A stretch of DNA of 64,000 bases from Demequina salsinemoris (GCF_000974805.1 NZ_BBQZ01000006.1:124001-188000), one strand, 5' to 3'. Counted from the first letter of the stretch, positions 15,605-25,184 are shown. The notes: generated by a model from the sequence alone, not told the origin. Program-made: numbers and translations.

Positions 15605-17317
15605 ATGGCGGCGACTGGGATCGAGCGCTGGGTGCCGGGCGTGCGCATCGTCCGCGAGTACGAGCGCGCGTGGCTGTGGCCCGACGTACGCGCGGGCCTC
15701 GTCGTCACCGCGCTCATGATCCCTGCTGGCATGGGCTACGCGACCGTCGCAGGGCTGCCCCCGGTGACCGGTCTGTACGCGTCGATCGTCCCCTTGGTCG
15801 CCTACGCGGTCTTCGGACCCAGCCGCATCCTCGTGCTCGCGCCCGACTCCGCGCTCGCTCCGATCATCGCCGCGTCGATCCTGCCGCTCGCGCTCGGGGA
15901 CCAGGACCGGGCCGTCGCGCTCGCGGGCGCGCTCGCGGTCCTGGTCGGGGCGTTCATGCTCGCCGCCGCCGCGTTCCGGCTCGGCTTCGTCACGGACCTG
16001 CTGTCCAAGCCGGTGCGCGTCGGATATCTGAACGCGATCGCGCTCATTGTGATCGTGTCGCAGATCCCCAAGCTGCTGGGGTTCTCGGTCGACGCGGAGG
16101 GCCCGTGGGCGGGGGCGCTCGTGGCCTGGCGCGGGGTGCGGGACGGCGAGGCGATCCCGATCGCGGCGGGCATCGGCCTCGGCTCGCTCGCCGTCATCCT
16201 GCTCCTGCGCCGCTACCGGTCGCGGATCCCCGGGGTGCTCGTCGCCGTGGTCGCCGCGATGCTCGTCGTGTGGTTGGCAGGACTCGACGGTGACCTGCCG
16301 GTGGTGGGAGGCCTTCCTCAGGGGCTGCCCGCCCCCGCGCTCGGCGGGCTCACCTGGGCCGACATCGGCGAGCTCGTCGCCCCGGCCGCCGGCATCGCGC
16401 TGGTCGCCTTCACCGATAGCGCCGTGCTGTCCCGCACGCTCGCCGCCAGGCGCGGCGAGACCGTGAGCGGCAGCGCCGAGCTGGGCGGCATCGGGGCGGC
16501 CAACGTCGCGACCGGCCTGCTCGGCGGCTTCCCCGTCTCCGCATCGTCCTCGCGCACGCCCGTCGCTCAGGCGGCCGGCTCCAAGACCCAGCTCACCGGC
16601 GTCGTCTCCGCCGCGCTCGTGCTCCTGTTCATGCTCGTCGTCCCGGATCTGACCAGGTATCTGCCCCAGGCCGCGCTCGCGGCCGTCGTCATCGGGGCCG
16701 CGCTGACATTGATCGACGCGCCGGCCGTCTCGGCGCTGTGGCGGATGAACAAGGTCGACGCCGCGCTGTCCCTGGTCGCGATGCTCGGCGTGCTCGTGTT
16801 CGGGGTGCTCGAGGGGATCGTCGTCGCGATCGTCTTGTCGCTCATGACCTTCGTGAACCGCTCGTGGCGTCCGTACCGCGCGCAGCTCGGCCGCATCCCC
16901 GGGCGTCGCGGGTACCACGACCTGTCGCGGCACACGAAGCACGGCGAGACCATCCCCGGCGTCGTGATCCTGCGCTTCGACGCCCCGCTGTTCTTCGCGA
17001 ACGGCTCGATCTTCGACGACTGGGCGCGCGCGACGGTCGAGGGAGCCGGGCCGGAGGTGCACACCGTGATCCTCGCCGCGGAGCCGATCACGAGCATCGA
17101 CACCACGGCCTTCGACGAGCTCGCGGAGCTCGACGACTACCTCGCGGCGCGCGGGATCAGGCTCGTCTTCGCCGAGGCGAAGGGACCCGTCAAGGACACC
17201 CTGCTGCGGTACGGGGGTCAGGAGCGCTTCCCGCCCGAGCGGTTCGCGCCCACTGTCGGCGCTGCGGTCGACGAGGTCACCGGCACGTGGCGAGGCGACC
17301 TGGGCGGGGGTGTCTGA
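15605..17317 (+). CDS. SulP-family anion transporter with STAS domain
   Basis: This 570-residue protein begins with the SulP hallmark RAGLVVTALMIPAGMGYATVAGLPPVTGLYAS and has about 11-12 membrane segments to residue 425. A cytoplasmic STAS domain follows (about 450-555) with VVILRFDAPLFFAN and a possible phospho-site segment, EPITSIDTTAF. Family members carry sulfate, bicarbonate or dicarboxylates; the substrate here is unknown. The ATG is preceded by GGAGGTCTCCG. There is no carbonic anhydrase or sulfur gene beside it to narrow the role. Confidence 0.92.
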   Translation: MAATGIERWVPGVRIVREYERAWLWPDVRAGLVVTALMIPAGMGYATVAGLPPVTGLYASIVPLVAYAVFGPSRILVLAPDSALAPIIAASILPLALGDQDRAVALAGALAVLVGAFMLAAAAFRLGFVTDLLSKPVRVGYLNAIALIVIVSQIPKLLGFSVDAEGPWAGALVAWRGVRDGEAIPIAAGIGLGSLAVILLLRRYRSRIPGVLVAVVAAMLVVWLAGLDGDLPVVGGLPQGLPAPALGGLTWADIGELVAPAAGIALVAFTDSAVLSRTLAARRGETVSGSAELGGIGAANVATGLLGGFPVSASSSRTPVAQAAGSKTQLTGVVSAALVLLFMLVVPDLTRYLPQAALAAVVIGAALTLIDAPAVSALWRMNKVDAALSLVAMLGVLVFGVLEGIVVAIVLSLMTFVNRSWRPYRAQLGRIPGRRGYHDLSRHTKHGETIPGVVILRFDAPLFFANGSIFDDWARATVEGAGPEVHTVILAAEPITSIDTTAFDELAELDDYLAARGIRLVFAEAKGPVKDTLLRYGGQERFPPERFAPTVGAAVDEVTGTWRGDLGGGV

Positions 17318-17392
17318 ACCGTCACGGTCGTGCGGTCCTCACCTGTGCGTCGTCACCGGGGGCGGTGGTGAGCCTCGGCTCCGCTCTCGTTC

Positions 17393-17490
17393 CGGCGGAC
17401 ACTTTCTGACACATCTCGGAACGGGCGCACGGCGTGTCGTGGGCAACACGCCGTGCGCCGAGCTCGGGCTGTGTCAGAAAGTGTCCGCCG
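17393..17490. repeat. 98-bp palindromic element between sulP and the next gene
   Basis: Perfect 21-bp outer arms (17393-17413 and 17470-17490) include TTTCTGACACA and TGTGTCAGAAA. Perfect 14-bp inner arms (17424-17437 and 17446-17459) surround an 8-nt loop. Only a 10-bp segment on each side is unpaired. It may end sulP transcription or be a MITE-like element; no target duplication was found. Confidence 0.9.
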
Positions 17491-17569
17491 AGGGCCGCAC
17501 CTGCGGGCGCCACCCCAACGTTCCGGCCTAGGGTTGCGTTGTTGCTGGCATGAGCGGGGGTGAGCGCCA

Positions 17570-18619
17570 GTGAGCAAGGGGGTTGAGGGCACGTCCGGCC
17601 CATGGCGACCGCGCCGCGGACGGATCCTGATCGCGCTGTGCCTGGGCTTCCCGGTGCTGTGCGCGGCGGCCTACACGGCCTTCGGTGGGGTGCTCGTCGC
17701 GGGCTTCGGCTGGCCCGTCGGGTTCGTGATGATCGCTGGCGCGCTCGTGGTCGCGCCGGTGGCGCTGACGATGATCGCGCGTCGACTCACGGGTGCGCGG
17801 CGGGTGGCAGGTGCGGTGGCAGCGGTCGTGGCCGACGCGGTGATGCTCGTCGCCGCCCTCGCGCACTTCCACGAGCTGCCGATGGTGTGGGTTCCCGCCA
17901 TCGGGATCGACGTGGCCTTCCCCGTCATCGGCGCCGTCGCGACGCTGGTTTGGGGCGCCTTCCTGGGCGGCTGGACGACGCGGGTGCTGGGCGGTCTCGC
18001 GGGCGTGGGAGTCGTGATCGCCGCCGCAGTCGCCCTTCAGCCGGAGCCGTCACCGTATGAGGAGCTGATGAGGACGCCGAGCCCGGAGGAGGCCTACGAG
18101 CGCTACGCCGATGGCGTGGAGGACCAGCTGTCCACCGACGCACCAGGCGTGACATTCGTCGAGGTTCACGACAACGGCGTCCCGATCTCGATCGTCGTCG
18201 CCGACGGCGGCGGGGTCGTGGAGATCAGACGGGACTCGAACCTGCCGGCCGACGAGACGGACAGATATCCCTGCTGGTACATCGCAGAGCCGAACGCTGA
18301 CGTCCCCGAGCAGCAGGCGGGCGATCCCGCGCTGACGGCCGCCGACTACTCGGACAGATGCGAGCGTGACGATGCGGGCTGGCGGCGGGTCGACGGGTCA
18401 GGGTACGCGCGGCCATGGGACGGCGGCTACGTGTTCGTCTACGCCGCCGACGAGGACGAGATCAGCGGGTACGGGGCGGAGCACGTGGAGGCGGCCGGTG
18501 GATCTCGGCCTGCGAACGCCGACGAGGTCGCCGCCGTCCTCGCGGGCCTGCGGCCTCTCACTGACGCCGAGATCCGCATCGCGTACGACGCCGCGACTCC
18601 CGACGAGCCGGAGGCGTGA
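17570..18619 (+). CDS. Membrane protein of unknown function
   Basis: This protein has 349 residues. A basic start (WRPRRGR) precedes five hydrophobic segments (about 18-45, 48-70, 78-100, 106-134 and 138-156). A soluble part of about 190 residues then carries a pair of cysteines (PCWYIAE and DRCERD) about 30 residues apart, suggesting an exported disulfide-bonded domain. The start is a GTG with AGCGCCAGTGAGC upstream, a weak site; nearby GTG codons are out of frame. I do not recognise the family. Confidence 0.65.
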   Translation: MSKGVEGTSGPWRPRRGRILIALCLGFPVLCAAAYTAFGGVLVAGFGWPVGFVMIAGALVVAPVALTMIARRLTGARRVAGAVAAVVADAVMLVAALAHFHELPMVWVPAIGIDVAFPVIGAVATLVWGAFLGGWTTRVLGGLAGVGVVIAAAVALQPEPSPYEELMRTPSPEEAYERYADGVEDQLSTDAPGVTFVEVHDNGVPISIVVADGGGVVEIRRDSNLPADETDRYPCWYIAEPNADVPEQQAGDPALTAADYSDRCERDDAGWRRVDGSGYARPWDGGYVFVYAADEDEISGYGAEHVEAAGGSRPANADEVAAVLAGLRPLTDAEIRIAYDAATPDEPEA

Positions 18620-18728
18620 GGTTCGAGCGGCGGGGCATGCTCGACGCCGTGGTGCACGTGGCTGCCCCGCGAATCGGCGTTCCGTGCATCGTCCGCGGGA
18701 AACGACCCGCGAGACGTTGACGCGTCCT

Positions 18729-18760
18729 TAGCCTGAGCGTGCCCACAACGGCGTGGGCAC
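18729..18760 (+). promoter_or_regulatory. Putative promoter and 5' hairpin of the ABC transporter operon
   Basis: A TAGCCT box (18729-18734) is followed by a perfect 8-bp hairpin, GTGCCCAC (18739-18746) and GTGGGCAC (18753-18760). The hairpin would begin almost at the transcript's 5' end, 22 nt before the first gene. It could protect the mRNA or be a regulator's operator. Confidence 0.45.
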
Positions 18761-18781
18761 CCAAGGATTGGACAAGTCCCC

Positions 18782-20158
18782 ATGACCTACCTTGCATCGG
18801 CCGGAAAGCGGCCAGGCCGCGCGCGCCATCTCCTCTTCGCCGCGCTCCCAGCGGCGGCGGTCCTCACGATCGCCGCGTGCACGCCCGCAGGCACGGGCGG
18901 CTCCTCGGACTCGGCGGAGCCCTCGTCGTCGTCCTCCGAGTTGGCTGCGGGAGACGAGATGGGCGACACCATCAAGATCGGCTACATCGCCCCGGCGACG
19001 GGAACCCTCGCCGGCTTCACGGACGGCGACCCGTACATGCTCAGCTACGTCCGCGAGCAGTTCGCCGACGGCATCACGATCGACGGCGTCACGTACCCGG
19101 TCGAGATCATCGACCGCGACTCGGCGTCCGACGCCGCGAAGGCCGGCGAGCTTGCCCAGGAGCTCATCACCGACGAGCAGGTTGACCTGCTCATGGCCAC
19201 CTCCACCCCCGAGACCGTGAACCCGGTCATCGCGCAGTGCGAGGCGAACGCGGTGCCGTGCCTCACCGCCAACGCCCCGTGGCAGGCGGTCATCTTCGGC
19301 GCCGGCTTCGGCCCCGACAACCCGATGAAGTGGACGCACCACTTCTTCTTCGGCATCGAGGGCTTCGGCGACGTCGACCCGCTCGCGTGGGACCAGATCG
19401 ACACCAACAAGAAGGTCGGCGTGCTGTGGCCCAACGACTCAGACGGCGGCGCCTTCCGCGATCCCGACACCGGCTACACGCCGTACGCCGAGGCCGCGGG
19501 CTACACGATCGTCGACCCGGGCGCCTATGAGGACGGCACGCAGGACTTCACGTCGATCATCCAGACGTTCAAGGACAACGACGTCGAGATCATCGCGGGC
19601 ATCCCGATCCCGCCCGACTTCGTGACGTTCTGGACGCAGGCCGCGCAGCAGGGCTTCCACCCCAAGGTCGCGACGATCGGCAAGGCGCTGTTCTTCCCGA
19701 CCACGGTGCCGTCCATCCCGGACGACCTGGGTCAGGGCCTCGCGTTCGCGACGTGGTGGGGGCCGACGTTCCCCTACCAGTCGAGCTTCGACGACCTCAC
19801 GCCGCAGCAGTGGATCGACGGCTTCGAGGCGAGCCCCGAGGGCGAGGGCCTGGTGTGGAACCAGGCGACGCCGCTCAACCTCTCGCTGTTCGAGGTCGCG
19901 AAGGTCGGCCTCGAGGCCTCGGGCGATCCGCACGACAAGGCGGCGGTCAGCGCCTCGTTCGACGACATCAACATGATGACGCTCGGCGGGCAGATCGACT
20001 TCACGAGCGGCCCGTTCCCCGGCATCGCCACCATCCCGACGGCGATGGGCCAGTGGCAGAAGGACGATGCTGGCGAATGGGAGTGGGTCGTCGTCGACGC
20101 GGGCGACGTCCCCGACCTTCCCGTCGACCGTCCGCTCGACATCCTGGCCTGGTCGTGA
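18782..20158 (+). CDS. ABC transporter substrate-binding lipoprotein (branched-chain amino acid type)
   Basis: This 458-residue protein has a lipoprotein signal ending in LTIAAC (Cys33), a Ser-rich linker, then a periplasmic-binding fold of the Leu/Ile/Val (type I) family with IKIGYIAPATGTLAGFTDG at about 61-80. It would catch substrate outside and pass it to the two permeases that follow. The ligand cannot be read from sequence; the aldehyde dehydrogenase at the end of the cluster suggests an organic acid or aromatic compound rather than an amino acid. The ATG at 18782 has weak pairing upstream. Its stop overlaps the next start by 4 bp. Confidence 0.9.
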   Translation: MTYLASAGKRPGRARHLLFAALPAAAVLTIAACTPAGTGGSSDSAEPSSSSSELAAGDEMGDTIKIGYIAPATGTLAGFTDGDPYMLSYVREQFADGITIDGVTYPVEIIDRDSASDAAKAGELAQELITDEQVDLLMATSTPETVNPVIAQCEANAVPCLTANAPWQAVIFGAGFGPDNPMKWTHHFFFGIEGFGDVDPLAWDQIDTNKKVGVLWPNDSDGGAFRDPDTGYTPYAEAAGYTIVDPGAYEDGTQDFTSIIQTFKDNDVEIIAGIPIPPDFVTFWTQAAQQGFHPKVATIGKALFFPTTVPSIPDDLGQGLAFATWWGPTFPYQSSFDDLTPQQWIDGFEASPEGEGLVWNQATPLNLSLFEVAKVGLEASGDPHDKAAVSASFDDINMMTLGGQIDFTSGPFPGIATIPTAMGQWQKDDAGEWEWVVVDAGDVPDLPVDRPLDILAWS

Positions 20159-20898
20159 CTCCTCCCACGGCGACCGCCGAGGCCCTGCTCGAGGTCGACG
20201 GGCTCGCCAAGTCGTACGGCGCGCTCGACGTCCTCACCGGCGTGGACCTCGCGGTCCCCGCCGGGCAGGCCCTCGGCATCGTGGGACCCAATGGGGCCGG
20301 GAAGTCGACGCTGCTGAGCGTCATCAACGGCACCGAGCGCGCGACCCGGGGGGTGGTCAGGTTCGCGGGGCGCGACGTCACGAGCGTCAGCCCCGCGGAC
20401 CGGGCCCGCGCCGGAATGGGACGCACGTTCCAGATCCCGCGGCCGTTCACGCACCTCACGGTGTTCGAGAACGCGCTCGCGGGAGCGTCGTACGGCGCGG
20501 GGCTGCACGGCCACGCCGCCGACATGCGCGCGCTCGAGGCGCTCGAGATGGCCGACATGCTCGACGTCGCCAACGCCCCGGCGGGCAGCCTTCCCCTCCT
20601 GGGCCGCAAGCGGCTCGAGCTGGCGCGGGCGCTCGCGACCGAGCCGCGCCTGCTGCTGCTCGACGAGATCGCGGGCGGCCTCACCGAGGCCGAGTGCGAC
20701 AGCCTCATCGCGACGATCCGGCAGCTTCATGGCGAGGGCATCACGATCATCTGGATCGAGCACGTCGTGAAGGCGCTCACCGCGGTGGTCGAGAGGCTCG
20801 TGTGCCTCGCCACGGGGGTGATCGTCGCCGACGGGCCTCCCGACGAGGTCATGCGCAGCGCCGAGGTGCAGCGCGTGTACCTGGGCGGAGGCCTGTGA
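20155..20898 (+). CDS. ABC transporter ATP-binding protein (LivG type)
   Basis: This 247-residue ATPase has Walker A GPNGAGKSTLL near residue 43 and Walker B LLLLDEIAGGL. The signature region, LPLLGRKRLELARAL, lacks the usual LSGGQ-like serine and glycines, a divergence sometimes seen in LivG subunits. It powers the importer together with the next gene. The GTG start overlaps the binding-protein stop (GTGA), which shows tight coupling. Confidence 0.92.
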   Translation: MTPPTATAEALLEVDGLAKSYGALDVLTGVDLAVPAGQALGIVGPNGAGKSTLLSVINGTERATRGVVRFAGRDVTSVSPADRARAGMGRTFQIPRPFTHLTVFENALAGASYGAGLHGHAADMRALEALEMADMLDVANAPAGSLPLLGRKRLELARALATEPRLLLLDEIAGGLTEAECDSLIATIRQLHGEGITIIWIEHVVKALTAVVERLVCLATGVIVADGPPDEVMRSAEVQRVYLGGGL

Positions 20899-21686
20899 TG
20901 GCGCTGCTCGCGGCGGACGGGATCGATGCGCGCTACGGCGACGTGCGCGCGGTCACCGGGGTGTCCCTCAGCCTGGCCGAGGGCGAGCTGCTCGCCCTCG
21001 TCGGCGCCAACGGCGCCGGGAAGTCCACGCTCCTGCGCGTGCTGGCCGGGGCGCATCGTCCCTTCGCGGGGACGGTCGCGTTCAGGGGTGAGGACGTCAC
21101 CGGGCTGCGCGACTTCGAGCGCGCTCGGCGAGGGATCGCGCTCGTGCCCGAGGGTCGCCGCCTGTTCGCGAGCCTCACGGTGCGCGAGAACCTCCTGGTC
21201 GGCGCCGGATCCCGGCGCACGGGGCGGTGGAACGTGGGCAGCGTGACCGAGGCGCTGCCGATGCTCGCGCCGCTCCTGGACCGCAACGCTTCGCAGCTGT
21301 CCGGTGGCCAGCAGCAGGCGGTCGCGATCGGCCGAGCCCTCATGTCGAACCCCGAGGTGCTGCTGCTCGACGAGGTCTCGCTCGGCCTCGCGCCCATCGT
21401 GATCGATGAGCTGTACGCCTCCCTCGCCGCCGTGCGCGACGGGGGCCTCGGCGTCGTGCTCGTGGAGCAGGATCTGGATCGTACGCTCGCGGTCGCCGAC
21501 CGCATCGTCTGCATGCTCGAGGGAGAGCCCGTGCTCGAGGGCACCCCGGCCTCGCTCAGCCGCGAGGCGATCACCGACGCCTACTTCGGGCACGTCGCCG
21601 CTCCCGCCGGGGGCGGGGCGGGCGGCCCCGGAACGGCCGGGGACGATGCGGGGGCCGGGAACGGGGGTGCCGCATGGTGGTCGTGA
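20898..21686 (+). CDS. ABC transporter ATP-binding protein (LivF type)
   Basis: This 262-residue second ATPase has Walker A GANGAGKSTLL, an intact LSGGQQQAVAIGRAL signature and Walker B VLLLDEVSLGL. The C-terminal 30 residues are a Gly/Ala-rich extension containing one copy of the dispersed 9-mer followed by a G run (21641). The ATG overlaps the previous stop by one base (TGATG), and its end overlaps the next gene by 13 bp. Confidence 0.93.
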   Translation: MALLAADGIDARYGDVRAVTGVSLSLAEGELLALVGANGAGKSTLLRVLAGAHRPFAGTVAFRGEDVTGLRDFERARRGIALVPEGRRLFASLTVRENLLVGAGSRRTGRWNVGSVTEALPMLAPLLDRNASQLSGGQQQAVAIGRALMSNPEVLLLDEVSLGLAPIVIDELYASLAAVRDGGLGVVLVEQDLDRTLAVADRIVCMLEGEPVLEGTPASLSREAITDAYFGHVAAPAGGGAGGPGTAGDDAGAGNGGAAWWS

Positions 21687-22546
21687 ACGCCCTGGTGCAG
21701 GGCATCCTGCTGGGCGGCGTCTTCGCGATGGCCGCGCTGGGCCTGTCGATCGCGTTCGGGATCCTGCGCGTGGTCAACCTCGCCCACGGCGAGATCATGA
21801 CCGTCGGCGCGTACATCGCGGCGATCGCGCTGTCCCGCTTCGGGGTGAGCGTGTGGGTGAGCCTCCTCGTGGCCGTGCCGCTGCTCGGCCTCGCCGGCTA
21901 CTGGGTGCAGCGCGCGATGCTGCAGCGCGCGCTCAGGATCGGCGAGCTCGCGCCGCTGCTGGTCACGTTCGGGATCGCGATCATCATCCCCAACGTGCTG
22001 ATCGAGCTGTTCACCACCAACAAGCAGGCGATCCCCACGGGCGGCCTCGCGGTGAGCAGCATCAGCCTGGTCGAGGGCGTGAACGTGGGCGTTCTGCCGC
22101 TCATCACGATGGCCGTCGCCGTGGCGCTCATCGCCGCGACCCAGCTCTACCTGTCCAAGACGCGCAACGGCCGCTACATGCGGGCCGCCGCCGACGACTG
22201 GGAGACGCTGCGGCTCATGGGCGTCGACCACCGGCGCGTGTACGCGCTCGCGATGGCGATGGCCTTCGGGATCGCCGCGCTCGCCGGGGTCTTCTTCGGG
22301 ATGCGCCAGGGCGGCGTGACGCCCTACGACGGCCAGCTCGCGGTGCTGTTCGCGTTCGAGGCCGTCATCATCGGCGGGCTCGGGTCGCTGTGGGGAACGC
22401 TCGCGGGCGGCATCGTCCTGGGTGTCTCGCAGACCCTTGCGGGGGTGGTCAGCCCCGAGCTGCCGCTGCTCGTCGGCAACCTCGTGTTCCTCGCCGTCCT
22501 CATGTTCAGGCCCACGGGTATCGTCCAGAGCAAGGTGGCCGTCTGA
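21674..22546 (+). CDS. ABC transporter permease (LivH type)
   Basis: This 290-residue inner-membrane subunit has about eight segments. It begins NALVQGILLGGVFAMAALGLS, followed by the GILRVVNLAHGEIMTVGAYIA block typical of LivH. A late FEAVIIGGLGSLWGTLAGG block is the conserved contact with the ATPases. It overlaps livF by 13 bp and the next gene by 1 bp. Confidence 0.93.
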   Translation: MVVVNALVQGILLGGVFAMAALGLSIAFGILRVVNLAHGEIMTVGAYIAAIALSRFGVSVWVSLLVAVPLLGLAGYWVQRAMLQRALRIGELAPLLVTFGIAIIIPNVLIELFTTNKQAIPTGGLAVSSISLVEGVNVGVLPLITMAVAVALIAATQLYLSKTRNGRYMRAAADDWETLRLMGVDHRRVYALAMAMAFGIAALAGVFFGMRQGGVTPYDGQLAVLFAFEAVIIGGLGSLWGTLAGGIVLGVSQTLAGVVSPELPLLVGNLVFLAVLMFRPTGIVQSKVAV

Positions 22547-23636
22547 TGGCAGAGCTCGTCCCCGGCCACGTGCGCGTCGATCGGCTGCGCAGGCGCATGA
22601 TCGCGACCCAGATCGTCGGCGCGGTCGTCATCCTGCTGCTCGCGCTCGCGCCCTACGTGTTCGTCCCCGCGGTCACGAGCCAGTGGATCAAGCTGTTCTA
22701 CCTCATCACCCTCGCGACCGTGTGGAACCTCCTCGCGGGCTACGCGGGCATGGTCTCGGTCGGCCAGCAGGCCTACATCGGGCTGGGGGCGTACGGCATC
22801 TTCGTCTTCAACGACCTCGGTGTGAACCCCTATGCGGGCGCGCTCGTCGCGTCCGTCGCGATCGGGGTGATCGCGTTCGGGCTGTCGTTCGTGGCGTTCC
22901 GACTGCGCGGCGGGTACTTCGCGATCGGCACGTGGGTGATCGCGGAGGCCGTGCGGCAGGTCGTCGTGCGGTTCGACTCCCTCGGCGCGGGCCGCGGCCG
23001 GTCGATCGCGGACTACACCGAGGATCCCGTGATGCGGAACCTCTTCACGTACTGGCTCGCGCTCGGGATCCTCGCGGCGACCCTCATCGCGACGCTGTTC
23101 CTGCTGCGCAGCCGCATGGGTGTCGCGCTTCAGAGCATCCGCGACAACGAGGTGGCCGCGCGCGCCCTCGGCATCCATGTGGGCCGCGCCAAGCGCATCG
23201 TCTTCGTGATCGCGGGGATCGGCGCGGGGCTCGCCGGGTCGGTGATCTCCCTGCAGCAGCTCGGGGTTCAGTCGCCCAACCAGATCTTCTCGGTGAGCTT
23301 CTCGGCGTTCATGGTCTTCATGGTGCTGATCGGCGGCATCGGCACCATCGAGGGGCCGATCGTGGGCGCGGTCGTCTACTACGTGATGGACCTCTACTTC
23401 AGCCAGATGGGCCTGTGGTATACTTCAGCCAGATGGGCCTGTGGTACCTCGCGGTGCTCGGTGTGCTGGCGATCGTCGTGACGCTGTTCCTCCCGCAGGG
23501 GATCTGGGGAGCGCTCGCGTCCCGATTCAACCTCAGCGTCTTTCCCATCGGGCATCGCGTCGTCGCCGTCGCGGACCTGGGGGAGCACAAGCACGTATCG
23601 CGTCACCCGGACGCGGTCATGACGGTAACGGACTGA
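22546..23636 (+). pseudogene. ABC transporter permease (LivM type), frameshifted by a 26-bp tandem duplication
   Basis: The frame from ATG 22546 reads a normal LivM: FYLITLATVWNLLAGYAGMV, then SVGQQAYIGLGAYG, and MVLIGGIGTIEGPIVGA near the end. At 23395-23446 a 26-bp unit is present twice in tandem. As 26 is not a multiple of three, the frame shifts, and translation ends at 23481 after about 20 unrelated residues (311 residues in all). Removing one copy restores the ending YFSQMGLWYLAVLGVLAIV and a tail to the stop at 23636. The shifted protein lacks the last membrane segment. It is either a real mutation, a reversible switch or an assembly error. Confidence 0.9.
23395..23446. repeat. Perfect 26-bp tandem duplication inside livM
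   Basis: Copies 23395-23420 and 23421-23446 are identical. Both begin TACTTCAGCC and end CTGTGGTA. The duplication alone causes the frameshift. Confidence 0.97.
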
Positions 23637-25133
23637 ATGATGACGATGACGCAACCGGCCGCACAGACCGGACAGAAGACGGCCTTCTTCGACAAGGGGA
23701 CCTGGGAGGGGCGCACCTACCTGGGTGGATGGACGATGCTGAAGGCCACGGCCGACGCGGTGTCGCCTTCGACGGGAGCGCGGGTGGGCTCGTACGCCCT
23801 CGCCGACCCGGACGACGTGCAGACCGCGGTGGATCTCGCGGTGAGCGCGCAGCGCACGTGGGCAAGCACGTCCCCCGAGGAGAAGGCCGCCGTGCTGCGG
23901 CGCGCGGCCGCCCTCATCGAGCAGCACTCCGACGTGCTCGCGCAGTGGCTCGCCGAGGAGGCCGGTTCTGCGCCCGGCAAGGCCGCGTTCGAGGCGGGGC
24001 TCGTGGCGTCCGAGTTCCACCTCGCGTCCGCCACGGCGATGATGCCGTACGGCCAGCTCCTGCGCACCGGTCGACCGCGCACGAGCATCGCGAGGCGCCT
24101 GCCCGTCGGCGTGGTCGGCGTGATCGCGCCGTTCAACTTCCCCGCGATCCTGGCCGCGCGGTCGATCGCACCGGCGCTCGCGCTCGGCAACGCGATCGTG
24201 CTCAAGCCGGACCCGCGCACGACGATCGCGGGCGCGCTGTTCCTCGCCGCCATCCTCGAGGAGGCGGGGCTGCCGCCCGGCGTGCTGGGCGTGGTCCCCG
24301 GAGGGATGGAGGTCGGATCGGCGCTCGTGGACGAGCCGCGCGTGCCCATGATCTCCTTCACCGGCTCGACGCCCGCCGGACGCGCGATCGCCGCGAGGGC
24401 CGGGCAGCTCCTCAAGCGCGTCCACCTCGAGCTCGGCGGCAACAACGCGCTCGTGGTGCTCGCGGACGCGGACGTCGAGGCCGCCGCCTCGGCGGGGGCC
24501 TGGGGATCCTTCCTGCACCAGGGCCAGATCTGCATGACGACGGGCAGGCACCTGGTCCACGAGAGCCTCTACGACCGCTACGTCGAGCTGCTCACCGAGA
24601 AGGCCGGGCGGCTCCACGCGGGAGCGCCCTCGACCGGTGCCCCGCTGGGCCCGATCATCGACGGGAGGCAGCGCGACAAGGTCCACTCGATCGTCGGGCG
24701 CAGCATCGAGTCGGGCGCGCGCCTCACCGTGGGGGGCACCTATGAGGGCCTCTTCTACCAGCCGTCCGTCCTGGCGGACGTGGTGCCGGGTCAGGCCGCG
24801 TTCGAGGAGGAGATCTTCGGCCCGGTCGCGTCGGTGTCCAAGTTCTCGACGACCGACGAGCTGGTGAAGCTCGTGAACTCGTCGCCCTTCGGGCTGTCGC
24901 TCGGCGTGCTGACCGGCGACCCGTACGCGGCGTACGAGCTCTCGGACCGGATGCGCAGCGGCATCGTCCACATCAACGACCAGACCGTGGACGACGAGGC
25001 GCAGGCGCCGTTAGGCGGCGTGGGCGACTCGGGCACGGGCGTGAGGTTCGGCGGCCACGAGGCGAACATCGAGGCCTTCACCGAGACGCAGTGGGTGACC
25101 ATCCAGGGGGAGATCGCGACCTACCCGTTCTGA
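23637..25133 (+). CDS. Aldehyde dehydrogenase (benzaldehyde/vanillin dehydrogenase-like)
   Basis: This 498-residue NAD(P)-dependent enzyme oxidises an aldehyde to its acid. It has Glu265 in ELGGNNALV, catalytic Cys299 in HQGQICMTT and the C-terminal EEIFGPVASV motif. The block GVVGVIAPFNFP and the ending resemble aromatic aldehyde dehydrogenases, so an aromatic substrate is likely but not proven. It begins directly after the livM stop codon. ATG codons at 23637, 23640 and 23646 are all in frame, and none has a strong ribosome site, suggesting coupling to livM translation. Together with the importer and AraC it looks like one catabolic unit. Confidence 0.9.
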   Translation: MMTMTQPAAQTGQKTAFFDKGTWEGRTYLGGWTMLKATADAVSPSTGARVGSYALADPDDVQTAVDLAVSAQRTWASTSPEEKAAVLRRAAALIEQHSDVLAQWLAEEAGSAPGKAAFEAGLVASEFHLASATAMMPYGQLLRTGRPRTSIARRLPVGVVGVIAPFNFPAILAARSIAPALALGNAIVLKPDPRTTIAGALFLAAILEEAGLPPGVLGVVPGGMEVGSALVDEPRVPMISFTGSTPAGRAIAARAGQLLKRVHLELGGNNALVVLADADVEAAASAGAWGSFLHQGQICMTTGRHLVHESLYDRYVELLTEKAGRLHAGAPSTGAPLGPIIDGRQRDKVHSIVGRSIESGARLTVGGTYEGLFYQPSVLADVVPGQAAFEEEIFGPVASVSKFSTTDELVKLVNSSPFGLSLGVLTGDPYAAYELSDRMRSGIVHINDQTVDDEAQAPLGGVGDSGTGVRFGGHEANIEAFTETQWVTIQGEIATYPF

Positions 25134-25184
25134 TCCTTCGTCATCCGCGTAGATCACGGATCGCCAACATCGTCGGCCAGATTG

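Noticed and set aside
15404-17062. 552-residue minus-strand frame over sulP
   Set aside because: Arg, Asp and Glu-rich low-complexity translation opposite a clear SulP protein; a shadow frame.
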